DNA of 64,000 nt from NCBI GenBank assembly GCA_014773175.1, contig VXCM01001399.1, positions 45,275-109,274 of the forward strand, given 5' to 3'. A program made the translations under genes and the position numbers. Positions 24,287-35,740 of this stretch are shown here, one piece after another; positions within the stretch are counted from its first letter, which is position 1, and the number at the start of each line of letters is the position of its first letter. Source of the DNA: Lucifuga dentata (taxonomy: Eukaryota > Chordata > Actinopteri > Ophidiiformes > Bythitidae). The notes beneath the pieces were generated by a model, which searched no databases, was not told the origin of the DNA, and was given only the letters and a program-made list of their open reading frames with translations.

Positions 24287-24690
24287 TTTTGAAGATATTT
24301 TCAGACTCTTTAAAGAGTCTTCTGTCAAACTACAATGACAAATGTTCCATCAGCTGCACAGTAAAGTAGATTTTTATCCTGTTTAATATGACACAGCAGT
24401 ATTCCTTCAACAAAACAAAGGTGGCAATGGGACGTGACCTTTATCCTTTCTCATCTTGAACTAGAAATGAAAAATTTTGGCACATAAATTTATAGAAAAA
24501 TAATGAAATTATTGTTTTAGTGAAGCTTAATAGTTGCAAGATGAGAAGGAGTCATGTCTGATGGCATCTTTGACTAAATGGAATCATGTTGCTTCTTGAG
24601 AAAGGTTAAAAATCTACTTTATTATGCAGCTGATTTTTCCATTCTGGCCTCATAAGAGTCTGAAAATGTCTTTGAAGCAGAGGTAAGTGT
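24287..24690. mobile_element. Foldback MITE, about 400 bp
   Basis: Imperfect palindrome: ttttcagactct near 24300 pairs with agagtctgaaaa near 24655; cagctgca.agtaaagtagat near 24354 pairs with atctacttta.tgcagctg near 24612; ctttctcatcttgaac pairs with gttgcaagatgagaagg. The centre lies near 24490. No coding capacity. Confidence 0.65.
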
Positions 24691-24826
24691 TGGACTAGGA
24701 TAGGAAATATTCAATGTATAAATATTTATATAATGGGCTGCCAAAAAATCAGAACATCTCTCTCTCTCTCACCGTGAGAATATCAGGGATGCATAGTCAC
24801 TATTTTTTGCTCCTTTATTAATAATT

Positions 24827-24961
24827 AGATACTGACACATTTACACCTCATATCAGAAACATGCACCTGCTTTTTATTTAATCAGGACATAATNAGATAC
24901 TGACACATTTACACCTCATATCAGAAACATGCACCTGCTTTTTATTTAATCAGGACATAAT
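24827..24961. repeat. 67-bp direct duplication split by one N (assembly join)
   Basis: 24827-24893 and 24895-24961 are identical; N at 24894. Confidence 0.85.
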
Positions 24962-26290
24962 GGCTTTAATTGCCTCATTTTGTCAAGGTCATGATCCACT
25001 TCTGAGTTCCTGCAGCAATGCATTCTGGGCATTGGGAGGCAGTGAGACTTGAATGGATGAGCTATGTCAGCCTGGTGGTCACGTAGCTAACCTCTATCCA
25101 TTTACTGCTTTATTCTTTATGGAATAATTCTCTGTATCATGGGCTGTGTAATAAACAACAGACATGCTGTCTTATAAATACAAATAAAACCAAGCCAGTG
25201 TCTGGAGTTCTGCAGAGCAGCGTACAACAGGCTGGAGCAAAGTGTTCAGAAGGTAAAAACCATATTGGATGCTTTTTCAATCCAAGCCATAGGTGATTTA
25301 TCCCTGTGTGCTGACCCCTCCAGACAGAAGAACATAATAGTAATACACTCAGTGATATTAGTTTCTGTCATGGATCCCCTGTTTTCTCCTCCACCAAAAG
25401 CACGGCAGATATATTTAAGACATGCGTCCCTCCACATTAACTGTACATGACAAGTGATTGATCTGCTACGGGATGAAAACACGTCCCGCTGAAATCCTAA
25501 TAAATCTGAGGTGATCTTTACTGCGGTTTCTAAATCAGGAGTCCAGGATATAAAAGAACCTAAAAGGTACTGTAAATTTTCATATACAGCCCAGAAAATC
25601 ACTTTAAGTCTATTCAGGCTATGGCTGATTTCTCTGTGCATTAAAGGATTTAAATATTCAGGAAGCAAGTGTAGCTGAAGGGAGCGTTTGGATTTTCTGC
25701 CTCTGTTCTGCGTCGTATCAAGGGGGCGTGATCAGCAGGTTTAAATGCCACGGCAGATGGAAAGCTACGTAGCTCTGCTTCATTACCGTTATGACTTTGA
25801 AATCCCATGTAGCACTGGGGAAAAGATCCCTTTTACAATATAAGAGATTTTTGGCGTTGATTTACATAAAAATAATTTCAAAACCTATTAAAAGTGCGTT
25901 AATAGTCTAAATAGTTTAATGATTAAATGAACAGGCTCAACATAAATCAAGCAAGATTGTAATTTATGCCAAATGCCCAAAAGGATTTCTTCCAAGGATA
26001 CGGTTACATATGCTTGCTTGTCATTGAACAAATGTTTGATCTTTATCTCTCCTCTTCTATTTATCACAGTTATTGCAAGTGCGACACTCCATCGGACGGC
26101 GTTCACTTCATCAACACGCCATGTAGCTAGATTGAACAGATTGTATGTAGTGAGTTTGCAGGGTAATAATTTTTGCAAGATTCCAGTGGCATTGTAATCC
26201 ATTTTGAGTGGATGTTTACCTGAGGCTTTAAAGTCGTGACACGGTGCTCTGTTAATATTCCTACTTTCACCCTGCTTGGGGTTCGAGGTT
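24962..26290. other. Non-coding stretch, no gene recognised
   Basis: A 140-codon minus-strand open frame (25246-25668) and a 104-codon one (25888-26202) show no domain, no splice context and no similarity I recognise. Otherwise plain AT-rich sequence. Confidence 0.5.
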
Positions 26291-26298
26291 GGGGGGGG

Positions 26299-26427
26299 NN
26301 NNNNNNNNNNNNNNNNNNNNNNNNNNNNNNNNNNNNNNNNNNNNNNNNNNNNNNNNNNNNNNNNNNNNNNNNNNNNNNNNNNNNNNNNNNNNNNNNNNNN
26401 NNNNNNNNNNNNNNNNNNNNNNNNNNN
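26299..26427. other. Assembly gap (129 N) inside a poly-G tract
   Basis: Run of 129 N flanked by G8 on the left and about G15 on the right. The gap probably reflects a long G tract or G-quadruplex-prone sequence that failed to sequence; its true length is unknown. Confidence 0.95.
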
Positions 26428-26910
26428 GGGGGGGGGGGGGGGATGAGGTCATGGTGGAAGAGTCAGCCTTTGACCAGCGTCATGTGCATCTGTATGTGGA
26501 GCAGGGATAAGAGTAAGACCCTGGTTAAGCTCAGACCACAGCCCGTGCAGAACCCGAGCGCCCCTCCACCCCCTCCAATCCTTCTTCCTTTACCATCAGT
26601 CCAACTGTCACCAGCCAGCTCACACAGATGACGGATGACAAAAATGCCATAAACAAGAAAAATTTAATGTAATTTAGTGGAATTTTCTGGTGCGAATTTN
26701 AAAAAAATCTGTAAATGTAGTAAACTAGACAGTGAAGGTAGCGAGCTGCGAACCAAAGAAATGAGACTGAATCCTTGTAAGTCCAGCTGCTGCAAACATG
26801 AACATCCGTCAGCACTTTGACACACAGAGGACAAAACTTTACATTATTTTAGCAGTAATGTTTAGATTTTTCATAAAAGCTGAATAAGAGAAGACCAATT
26901 ATTGCGATAA

Positions 26911-26985
26911 ACAGTGGTTCTCAAGCTGTGGAAAGTGTATCACCTGAAGTGCCCCCCTAGCAGTATAGAGGATGTCTGGAAATTT
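26911..26985. mobile_element. hAT-like terminal fragment
   Basis: acagtggttctcaagctgtg followed by agtgccccc resembles the end of a vertebrate hAT MITE. Only one end is seen. Confidence 0.4.
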
Positions 26986-27096
26986 CTGCATAGAATCAAA
27001 ACAATTGAAAAGTAGGGAAATTGTAATACTTAAAAATAAAATTGTTTCCATTAAGAAATAGTTAAATAAAAAATTAGAAATTTGTTGAAAACACTT

Positions 27097-27660
27097 ACAA
27101 TATATTATATACTCGAATATAATTAGAGTTTTTATTACCAAATTTCACAAAGCAAATTGGGGGGTCGGCTTATACACAAGAAATTCAAATTTNTTTTTAT
27201 TACCAAATTTCACAAAGCAAATTGGGGGGTCGGCTTATACACAAGAAATTCAAATTTGATCCCACAGAATGAAATTTCCAGGGGTGGAAATATTACCCAT
27301 TACCACTACCCATGGAAAAATATAAATCATACCTTAGAATGAGATCTTTCCTGACTAAACATTTTATCCAGCACATTTTGCGGCGGCCAGTAAGCACTGT
27401 TGTGATTGGTCAGTTACGGTAATCAGCTGCTGAAAAAAATATCATGTTTACCGGTACCAGTATGTGGATTATTTTCAGAAAATCACAGGAATACTATGAC
27501 AATACCCAGAAAAACAGGTAATTTGCTAAACAAATAAATTGATGGAACAACATCAGGGGATCGGCTTATATATGGGTTTCTTTAAAAATCTAAATTTGTA
27601 GGTCAAAATCAGGGAGTAGGCGTACACACGAGATTGGCTTGTACTCGAGTATATATGGTA
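27097..27660. mobile_element. DNA element with TACTCGAGTATA inverted termini
   Basis: Right end ggcttgtactcgagtatata followed by tggta; left end tatattatatactcgaatata, inverted relative to it. Internal gggtcggcttataca and gatcggcttata blocks belong to the widespread element type that advertises 'tactcgagtataagccg'. About 560 bp including an assembly duplication; no coding capacity. Confidence 0.6.
27129..27257. repeat. 64-bp direct duplication split by one N (assembly join)
   Basis: 27129-27192 and 27194-27257 are identical; N at 27193. Confidence 0.85.
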
Positions 27661-27904
27661 ATCGTTGCATGTTTGCTTAGTTTGTCCATCTTTTAAACCT
27701 CATAGACTCTTGGGAACCTCTGGAACTTGTAAATTGTAAATTCTAATTACTTAGTTCAGCCAATGAACTGTTGATGTGCACAAACATTTAAGGAATTATA
27801 TTACTTTCACAAAAAATATTACAGCCCTTTAACTTTTTGTTGTGTGTCAAACTCAGAGCTTATTAAGCAACAGTAGAATCTTTCTCCTAAAATGTTAGAT
27901 TAGA

Positions 27905-28510
27905 TTTTTATGCTGCATACCTCTACCAAGGCCAACAAAATCCCCAATTAAAGGACCATACTACTCATTTTTCATGTTTGAGCCAAATATATTCAATTTT
28001 CATACATGTAAGGTTACTGATAACCATTTCCCAAAGCATGCTACTGGAATGGTGAGTTAAATTTTTTTTCTACCTTCCAGCCCACCATTGGTTTCAGTTT
28101 ATTCTGGTATGCTATTAAAATCAACTTGTTGATACTCTCCATGCACTGGGGAATATAGTCTCAAAAGAAGACCTGCATTTATGGAATAATTTAAATGACT
28201 GTGACTTCATGAGGCTGCGTTAACTATTAGCAGGCGAAACATCGATTTTTTAAGGTGGGTGTATCGCTTGAATATGATTCTGAAAGATTAAGAGATTTTG
28301 CAAAATATCAGGAGAAGTACAGTTTTATCCTTTGGGAAATGATCGTCAATAACCTTACATGTATGAAAATTGAATATATCAGTCTCAAACATGCAAAATG
28401 GGTGGTATGGTCCTTTAACCCCCCCCCAACCTGATCACCACCAAAACAAGCAGATCTTCTTTTTGTTCAAAAGTGAGCCACCATGCTAAATTTCATTGAA
28501 ATCAGCCCAT
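27905..28510. repeat. interspersed repeat family R2, copy 3, split by a P1 MITE
   Basis: The left part (gcatacctctaccaaggcca) stops at 27947 and resumes after 28418 (aacctgatcaccaccaaaac, then atgctaaatttcattgaaat). The P1 MITE lies between the halves. Confidence 0.7.
27948..28418 (+). mobile_element. TTAA MITE family P1, copy D (nested in R2)
   Basis: TTAA-bounded, ttaaaggaccatac...gtatggtcctttaa, with all P1 landmarks and nothing larger than small indels. Its insertion into an R2 copy dates P1 activity after R2 here. Confidence 0.88.
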
Positions 28511-30900
28511 TAGCCTCTCCAGGGCTACACATCTGTCCCCTCATGATGACTGATTGAGGGTCAAGGTTTTCCCACCTCGTGTGCCACTTCATCATGCATA
28601 GAAGTTGGCCGCATACCGTGAAAGCTAAACGACAAGTCCAGTCCATTTAATTGTATCTAGAGCATGTAAAACTGCCCCGTGGAAAACAATCAGAGCATGT
28701 CATAAACAACGCCAGCTTTTGTAGTTTTCTCTGGAGATGAAGTATTGATTCGCTCCGTAATAAACAGTCTCCAGCAAAGTGAAAATAATTCTTCATCACG
28801 TGGGAGGGATGAGTGCTATATGTAGAACAAAGCCCGTGCTGAGATTGTCTTTTTTTTTTCCAGAACATTCAGGCTTTTTTTGGTAATTGACGGTAGAAGG
28901 ATGGGAGGAGACATGATGTGACAATGCAAACCAGAATAAACCTCACACGTAACCGCCACATGATGTGTGTCTTCGCCAGCTGAGCCGCAGCATTACACCC
29001 TGTTTGTGTTTTTTTATGAAACTATACTGCCTGACCTGATTTCTTCAAATTCAACAAAATGCTCATTGGGTTTGGATGCTGAGTGTTCTCTCTCCAGCCT
29101 GTCACGTCATCACAGGCTCAGTCTCTGAGGTTATCATCCTCATCCTTCACAGAGGTACTCCCCACCGTGCCGCTGCTTGGGGCTAATTGTGAAAAATTAA
29201 GCGGCGCAAAAGCAGCTGTGAATAGAAAGCAACGAAGCTAATTGATTTCCTGCGTTACACATTACGTATGCACCCACTCACGTGCACGCTTGCTCAAAGG
29301 CACAGGTTAGTGCTGAGATCCTCAAGAGGCAGAGGAATGACAAGTAAAGAGAGGAGATGTCTGCTCCCTCAGCCCTCGGCGTGTCAGTTTTCCTTCTCAA
29401 CAGGGACGGGACGTTAAGATGAGGTGCAAACTGTGCTGCGCCATGAATATAAATGTTCCCAGAGTCTCTGTTGCGCCTGTGAGCACAACCATAAACTTAA
29501 GGAGAGAGAGAAAGAGAAAGAGAGAGCAAGACTGCCCGCCAGACTTCCTTCGCCCTGAGTTTAAGATCTCATCAGATAGTATGAGAGCACCTCTGGGACT
29601 GCAGTACCTGTTCAGTGATATATTAATGCCAGCCCAGCTTTGTGCTTGAACATGTAAAGCGGCCTGTCAGATCTCCATAAATTGGCTGGAAAAGGTTTGA
29701 TATGGTGATGCATTATCGCCTGATTCCGAGCAAAATTTACTACTTCTCTCTCCTGACCTTGGGTAGATTGCTTCAGTATCCAGCAACCTCCGTCCCTCTC
29801 CTGCAGTAAAGGTTTTACTGCGCCGGACGTGTGTGTGACTGTCTGTCAATCAGTGCATCATCCATTTGAAGCAGTTGTGTATGGGAGCATGCACACTTTT
29901 TAAAAAAAAATTCTCTATGGCCCTCTGCTTCTCTCTTTCATGTGACCTATCCTCCTCCTCCTCCTCCTCCTCCTCCTCCTGCTCTGCAGAGACTGAGAGA
30001 AAAAATGTTGTGTGGCGACTGGTTCCTTAACATTTGATTAAGCAGATCAGCTCTAAGTGTTCATGGAGGTGCTGGACAGCTGACGAAGCAGCTGGTAACC
30101 CTGAGAAACAAACCCAGAGGTCATTTCAGTTTGCCTGCAGACTACAAACATGCCAGAATGCTGCAGCTTCACATGCAACCTCACAGCAGCTCATAGAAAG
30201 AAAATAGAAGTTTGAGAGAGGATTTTTAATTGAAATAGCTTTTGGTAACTTTAGATTTTAGTGGCTTTTCTTTGTCGTAGGTCCTAGTCTATCAACTAAG
30301 CAGTATTCCAAAATAAATGTCAATGTTAAGTGCGTCACTTCCTGTGCACAGAGATTTTTTTATGGGTAAAAGAATTGCAGTTGGTATGCAGGACTTCTTA
30401 AAGACTGATGTAACTGAAACTTCAGAATATTAATGCCAATTTCCAGTTTGGAAATGTAAGCGAAAGAAAGGAAAATCTTTTTTTTTGAAGATGTTCTTGG
30501 AACTGTTTCACAATTTGTTTTATTTTTCACGCCTTGAGCAGATTCATATTAAAGACCTGTTTAGAATTGATTAAAGGAGTTGGAAGTGGTTAGAATTGTA
30601 ATGTGGAAGTGAGGACCAGCTTGGGTTTTATTAGATTTTTTTTTTATTTCCCTCATTTTATGGTGTAATATATTAGGGGATATGTGTTGAATGTTGTAAA
30701 AATTGCCAAACTTGCCAAAATGCATCCTGTAAGACAAACCCATAGGTTCTGAACTGACCTGATTAGTCTGTTACTTCAGTTACTTGTTTACTTGAGATTA
30801 CATCACACTTGAATTTACCTGCTTACACACCTTAAACACACTCGTGCGTGGGAGTGTTTGACCTGCTCAGACTTAATGCGGCTGGCCAATCAAACAGTCT
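28511..30900. other. Non-coding stretch with (TCC)n
   Basis: No coding exon recognised. Contains a (TCC)10 tract at 29950-29980. A 76-codon plus-strand frame (29419-29649) has no recognisable domain. Confidence 0.5.
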
Positions 30901-30990
30901 TTTCGGGAAAAGAAACATTACCAATACAGCCTGTTTTCACTCAGTGTACATAATGGTGCTGCAGCAAGGGATAAGAAGTGGATTAATGCA
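30900..30990 (-). mobile_element. TTAA MITE family P2, short relic
   Basis: cagcctgttttcactcagtg and ggtgctgcagcaaggg are the reverse complement of the P2 core seen at 42051, 49682 and 52922. Ends lost. Confidence 0.5.
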
Positions 30991-31211
30991 CTTTTTGCCC
31001 ATTAAAGCATTGTAAAGATGCTAAATGACATAAAGGAAATGTGACAGAAATGTAAAGCTTTACATGAAGTGATTACAATGTAGTACAATGTATCATTGTG
31101 ATGAGAATCAGAGAGCAGCGTCATACGAGCCGATAAAAAGATAAAAAGCCTCCTCACCCACACTTACGAGCATCAGTAACTACAGACACCTTCCAATAAG
31201 ACACCACAGTA

Positions 31212-31215
<4 letters not shown>

Positions 31216-31260
<45 letters not shown>
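31216..31260. repeat. (GA)n microsatellite
   Basis: About 22 uninterrupted AG units. Confidence 0.95.
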
Positions 31261-31262
<2 letters not shown>

Positions 31263-31361
31263 GTAATCACAGCTTTTGTGACACACTAACGTAAGTGCTG
31301 CACAACTAAAGAGACAGATAAGTGAGTGCAAACACTACATAACCCTCTGTCCGGTTTAAAT

Positions 31362-31364
<3 letters not shown>

Positions 31365-31400
<36 letters not shown>
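31365..31400. repeat. (GT)n microsatellite
   Basis: About 18 uninterrupted units. Confidence 0.95.
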
Positions 31401-31403
<3 letters not shown>

Positions 31404-31657
31404 GCAGTGGTACTGAGGAGGGGGCGGTTGTAGGATTAGTGGAGCATCTGTTTAATAAAAAAAAAAACAGCTTGATAGCTGAAGATATCTATTCTGTGTG
31501 TAAGCCAGGCTCCTCCCTGCATGTACAGTGCATGTGTGTATCGTGTGTGTTTGTGTGTACACTTCTGCGTCATGCAGTGTGATGGACCAGGGTTAACAGG
31601 GTAGAGCCAGCATACCCTGGGATCAGTGCATCTGTTCCCACATCACACTTTCCCTTT

Positions 31658-31659
<2 letters not shown>

Positions 31660-31714
<55 letters not shown>

Positions 31715-31731
31715 NCACACACACACACACA
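31660..31731. repeat. (CA)n microsatellite with N
   Basis: More than 30 CA units, broken by an N at 31715, so the length in the assembly is unreliable. Confidence 0.9.
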
Positions 31732-32117
31732 TACATACAGTAAATGTGTTATATATTTACTTGCATTGCACACACATACATATGGTATATGCAGTTACTG
31801 AAAATAGGATATGGTTGACATGACATAATGAACAGCCATTTTTCACCTGCCTAACTGTCGCCAAACTGTTTACACCATCTCATTCCATATTCCTGCGTAT
31901 TCCCAGGTGGGTCCCACAGAGCAAATTGTAGCATATTTTATGTTTGCGGAATTAAACTTCCAACTGAAGGATGGATGATCATGTCATATGCATAATCAGT
32001 AAGATATTTGTGATGATGCTTTAAGTTTTTACGATCACACTACTGGGAAAAGCTATAAATCATAGCAGATCCTGCTGTATTGTAGTGATGGGAAAGAGAC
32101 TGACTGATTCATGCCAT

Positions 32118-32553
32118 AGGCACCGTTTACACCATTTAAATGCAATCTGTATCCAGATAAGGAAAAACCATGTTAATGCAAGGTTATGTGTGCAGACGGG
32201 AATTCAGTCCAGCCAGGTAAATGAAATCTGCTCAGCTGGGACGTATTTATGAGATAAAAATCCACCCATAAGTTGAGAACATCGCTGTTCTTGCTCGCTC
32301 TCGTTCATAAAGTTATTTTGAATTGGGAGTTGCGACTTGCCGTAAATGGGTATGTGCACGTGGAACACAGATGGTGACAGCCCACGCAAAAGACGGTTTA
32401 AGCCTCCTAACCCGCCTACTGAGATCCAATCACAGCGCAGCATCCAGTCCACAAGAACGCATTTTAATGCGAGATGTAAATACTGGATCTCATTATCCGC
32501 ATAATGCATGCGGCTACAGAGATCGCATTTTAAGGCAAGGTGGAAATGGCGCC
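32118..32553. mobile_element. MITE with GTTTACACC/GGTGGAAA-type termini
   Basis: Left end ggcaccgtttacacc with ttaaatgcaatctgt; right end gatcgcattttaaggcaagg then tggaaatggcgcc, roughly inverted. Internal cgcattttaatgcgag occurs near 32460. Resembles the common fish element that begins GTTTACACCTGG...TTAATGCG. Divergent. Confidence 0.45.
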
Positions 32554-33950
32554 ATACTGTTTGTAAGCCGTAGCACCAGTTACACCAGCACGTCACCAGT
32601 ACGTGGCAGTCAAACTAAAGGACATTCCAGTGGATTTTTTCCCCATGCTGCTTTGCTGTTTCCTCTGATTCAAACTGTTAACGCCCAGTTGACATTTGAC
32701 CTTGACTGTCATTGTTTCACATTAAGGGCATTTTAATACACCCAATCCAATTCAATACTGTTTATAATAAAAAGAAATAAAGTCATTCAGCTTGACAGGT
32801 GTTTGAGCTCCATGACAGAATAATCTAATTGGTTCCCTGAGATACAGAGACATCATTTAGTTATTGAATCAGACAATTTGTTATGGAGTGTTTGTGCTGT
32901 CCAGCTCTCTGCTGCAGACATGACAGAGGAAACACGTTGCTGATAAGAAACTGTCTGTACGGTTTATTAAATTTGTTGATGGTAGCAGATGATTTAGTTG
33001 ATGTCGGTGTCAGCCTGGCTAATGTTAACTGTGCCTGTCATTGTCTTTGTCCTTGTCCTCCTCTGCTGCTCTTGTTATCTGCTTTTTTTTTTTTTTAAAT
33101 ATTGCCTTATCTCTCTCCTTTCTCTGCGTTGATTTAAAAGCTCTGCCACTTTTACCCAAACCATAAATCTAAGTATGATTCAGTTTATCTTTCATTTTCT
33201 TCCTTTCTACAGTGGAACCCAGCTTCCAATTTTCCAATTCAAGTCTCATTCTCGTGCCACAAAACTGTTCTGTATTCATGAAAGTAAAGTGCCAGAACAG
33301 ATGCTTCAGTAATCATGAGAACCCCTCATTCTTGTGCTTCTTGCCCGCTTAAAGTCACTCTTCAGCAGCATCTGAAGTCTGGCTGGCAGGTATCAAAGCT
33401 CCTCTCAGCTGTTCTGTTTACAATGACGCATCGATCCACTCTGCTTAATCCTCGGCAGCTCAGCGAGTTAAAGCAACAGTTACAGCCACCGCGACCAATA
33501 ACGGCACAAAAGCCAAACACAGAGAGCCATCTGATCCCTCGACAAGACTCGTGTCAAGTCCTGCTTTGATCCGGACCGGGATGGATCCTCACATGCACTC
33601 TGCCTTTGATAATTTCACTATTTACAGGTAGCAAAGGAAGAAAGGGGAGGGGGGNGGTGTTAGAGGTACTCAAACAAGTACAACAGAGCTCTAAGCAGTG
33701 CCAAACACAGCATAAAGAACCAGATGGCTGTTGCTTTTTATGTTGAGCCACATTTTCAGTTTTCAAAGTGAAGGCATTAAGCGGTTTGTGATTGTGCAGT
33801 GATCACACACAGACAGTTAGATCAGTCAGGTGATGACACATGAAAGTGCAGCAGAGCACTAGGTGAGGCGGCAGATGAAGATAATCCATTACCTGTGTTG
33901 GCAATCCGCATCCAGCCCTGACTCGTGACCTTTCATCCCTTATCCGTGGC
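32554..33950. other. Non-coding stretch, no gene recognised
   Basis: Contains a T11 run near 33083 and a G-rich run with an N at 33655. No coding exon or repeat family identified. Confidence 0.45.
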
Positions 33951-33959
33951 TTCAGCCGT

Positions 33960-34229
33960 CTTGGGTCTTTTTCCTTTTTTTTGTTTTTCTTACTCTTTCT
34001 TTTCCTCCTTTTCCTCCCCTTTGGCCCTCTTCTCTCACTCTCTTCCTCTCCCCCCTTCTTCTCCGCACTTGTTTGAGTCTATTTTAGTAGCAGCAACAGA
34101 GGAGCCCGCTGTGACGGTGGCATGGTTTCCAGCACTTTGGCAGAAGGTCACATTATCACTCGCTGGTAAAGGGGGAGGGAAGAAGAAGAAGAAGAGGAGG
34201 AGGAGGAGGAGGAGAAGGAGGAGGAGGAG
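33960..34229. repeat. Polypyrimidine block followed by polypurine block
   Basis: 33960-34064 is almost all C/T on the plus strand; 34168-34229 is almost all A/G (GAA then GGA units). Together they make a low-complexity pair able to fold back. A 152-codon plus-strand frame across it is a low-complexity artefact rich in K, R and S. Confidence 0.75.
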
Positions 34230-34379
34230 TGGGGGGTTGGACGGAGCAATAGAGGGAGATCAAAGAGAGCAGGTGTCACAAGAGGAGGAGAATAAAACAA
34301 AACAAAGCAAAATACCAAGGATGTCCACGATGGGTAAAGAAGTTTGCACGACTGCCTCAGAAGAGTTTGGAGGAAGCCG

Positions 34380-35137
34380 CTGAGTACAAACCTTGTGTCA
34401 AAGTCAGATTTTCAGCTGCTGCTCACATCCTGAAAAACATAATTCCTCTCTGAGCTGGAGAATCACTTCCAAAGCGCTCCAGAATCTTCCAACAACTTAC
34501 ACCATGTTATAGGAATCAACACAAAACAGCAAGCGCCCTCACGAACGGACTCTTCACTCTTCTTGGCTGTCATGGCTTCCTGCCCATCCTTGTTCCTCCT
34601 TCCTCGCTGCCCAGTCCACAACGACGCAGATGTACTCCATCTTTGGGTTTGACACCTGTCCGCTCTGAAAATTTATTTACCGCACACCAGCTCACAAAGT
34701 CTTCCTCTGTCCAAACTACTTTTCTCTCCTTTGGTATGAGCGACAGTTTTGTTGCCTTCCATCCAAAATGCCAATTCGGAAAAATGATCCAGATGCCCGG
34801 GACGAAGCTGCTGTCAAGGGTTGACGACAGATGGTCAAAGCATGCAGACAGATCAGGTGACACAGCTGCAGGAGTTGAAAATATGTGGAAATTGTCTTCT
34901 ACAGTGCAGGGTTTTTGCTTAGGTCCACCCCCTGCCTCGCTTAAAACACCTCGTTCCCTTCTTGATATTTGAGTTAACTGCACTTGTTGTCCTGTTTTGG
35001 GTGCCTGCGCTCCTCCTTCGCACCTCAGCAGAGCTTCACCCTGCTTCTCTGGCTGGCTGTAATCCTGTCTCCTACTCCGTGTCACAGGAAAGGCTTGTGC
35101 GCCCCTAATCACTATGTAGTAAGGATTTATCGTGTGA

Positions 35138-35140
<3 letters not shown>
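34380..35140. other. Non-coding stretch with an unassigned 180-codon minus-strand frame
   Basis: The minus-strand frame 34570-35112 is one of the longest gap-free ones here outside grin2c. I see no domain, no signal peptide and no matching splice context, and the opposite strand also has a 109-codon frame. Probably chance in a GC-richer patch. Confidence 0.3.

Positions 35141-35172
<32 letters not shown>
35141..35172. repeat. (TC)n microsatellite
   Basis: 16 uninterrupted units. A second CT-rich tract lies at 35693-35740 with an N at 35733. Confidence 0.9.
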
Positions 35173-35184
<12 letters not shown>

Positions 35185-35740
35185 GCCCTCCCACCCCTCC
35201 CTTTTCCCTCCCCGCGCTGGCCGCTCTGCAACTCTGTCAACATACTGAAGCCTGTTTCACTCATCATAATACAATGCATCATTTCTCTTCACTTTTCCCT
35301 GACACCCATTCATCTTTCAAGTCTTACTTTTTTTTTTCTTCCTGCCATCGTTCGGCTGCCCTGTTTGTCTTGCCGCAGCTCAGTCTTGTCACATCAACAG
35401 GTATGCCCTTGAAATGTTCTTTGGGACAAACAGTCAGCGATCGTCTTTTTTAGTTCCTATCTTTGTGCGGATCTCTTTCTCTCTCTTTCTCTCTGTATGT
35501 GTCTGTGTATAGTATGCATGCATTTCTCTATGAATGTAATTATCTATGCATGTAGAATATTTATGTATGTATACATGTGTATTTATCTTTTATGTATGCA
35601 TGCATCTATGTACATCATCCAGCATGTAGGTATATTTTTTACGTACGTGTATCTTTCTGCTTGCCCTCCTTTATTCTTACCACCTTTTTGATCTCTCTCT
35701 CTCTCTCTCTCCCCCTCTCTCCCTCTCTCCCTNCCCCCCC

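Noticed and set aside
26236..26631. 131-codon plus-strand frame spanning the N gap
   Set aside because: About a third of it is undetermined sequence; there is no evidence the frame is real.
33925..34383. 152-codon plus-strand open frame rich in F/S then K/R
   Set aside because: Its composition is dictated by the polypyrimidine and polypurine blocks; a low-complexity artefact.
34570..35112. 180-codon minus-strand open frame
   Set aside because: One of the longest gap-free non-grin2c frames, but there is no recognisable domain, both strands are open here, and no exon structure supports it.
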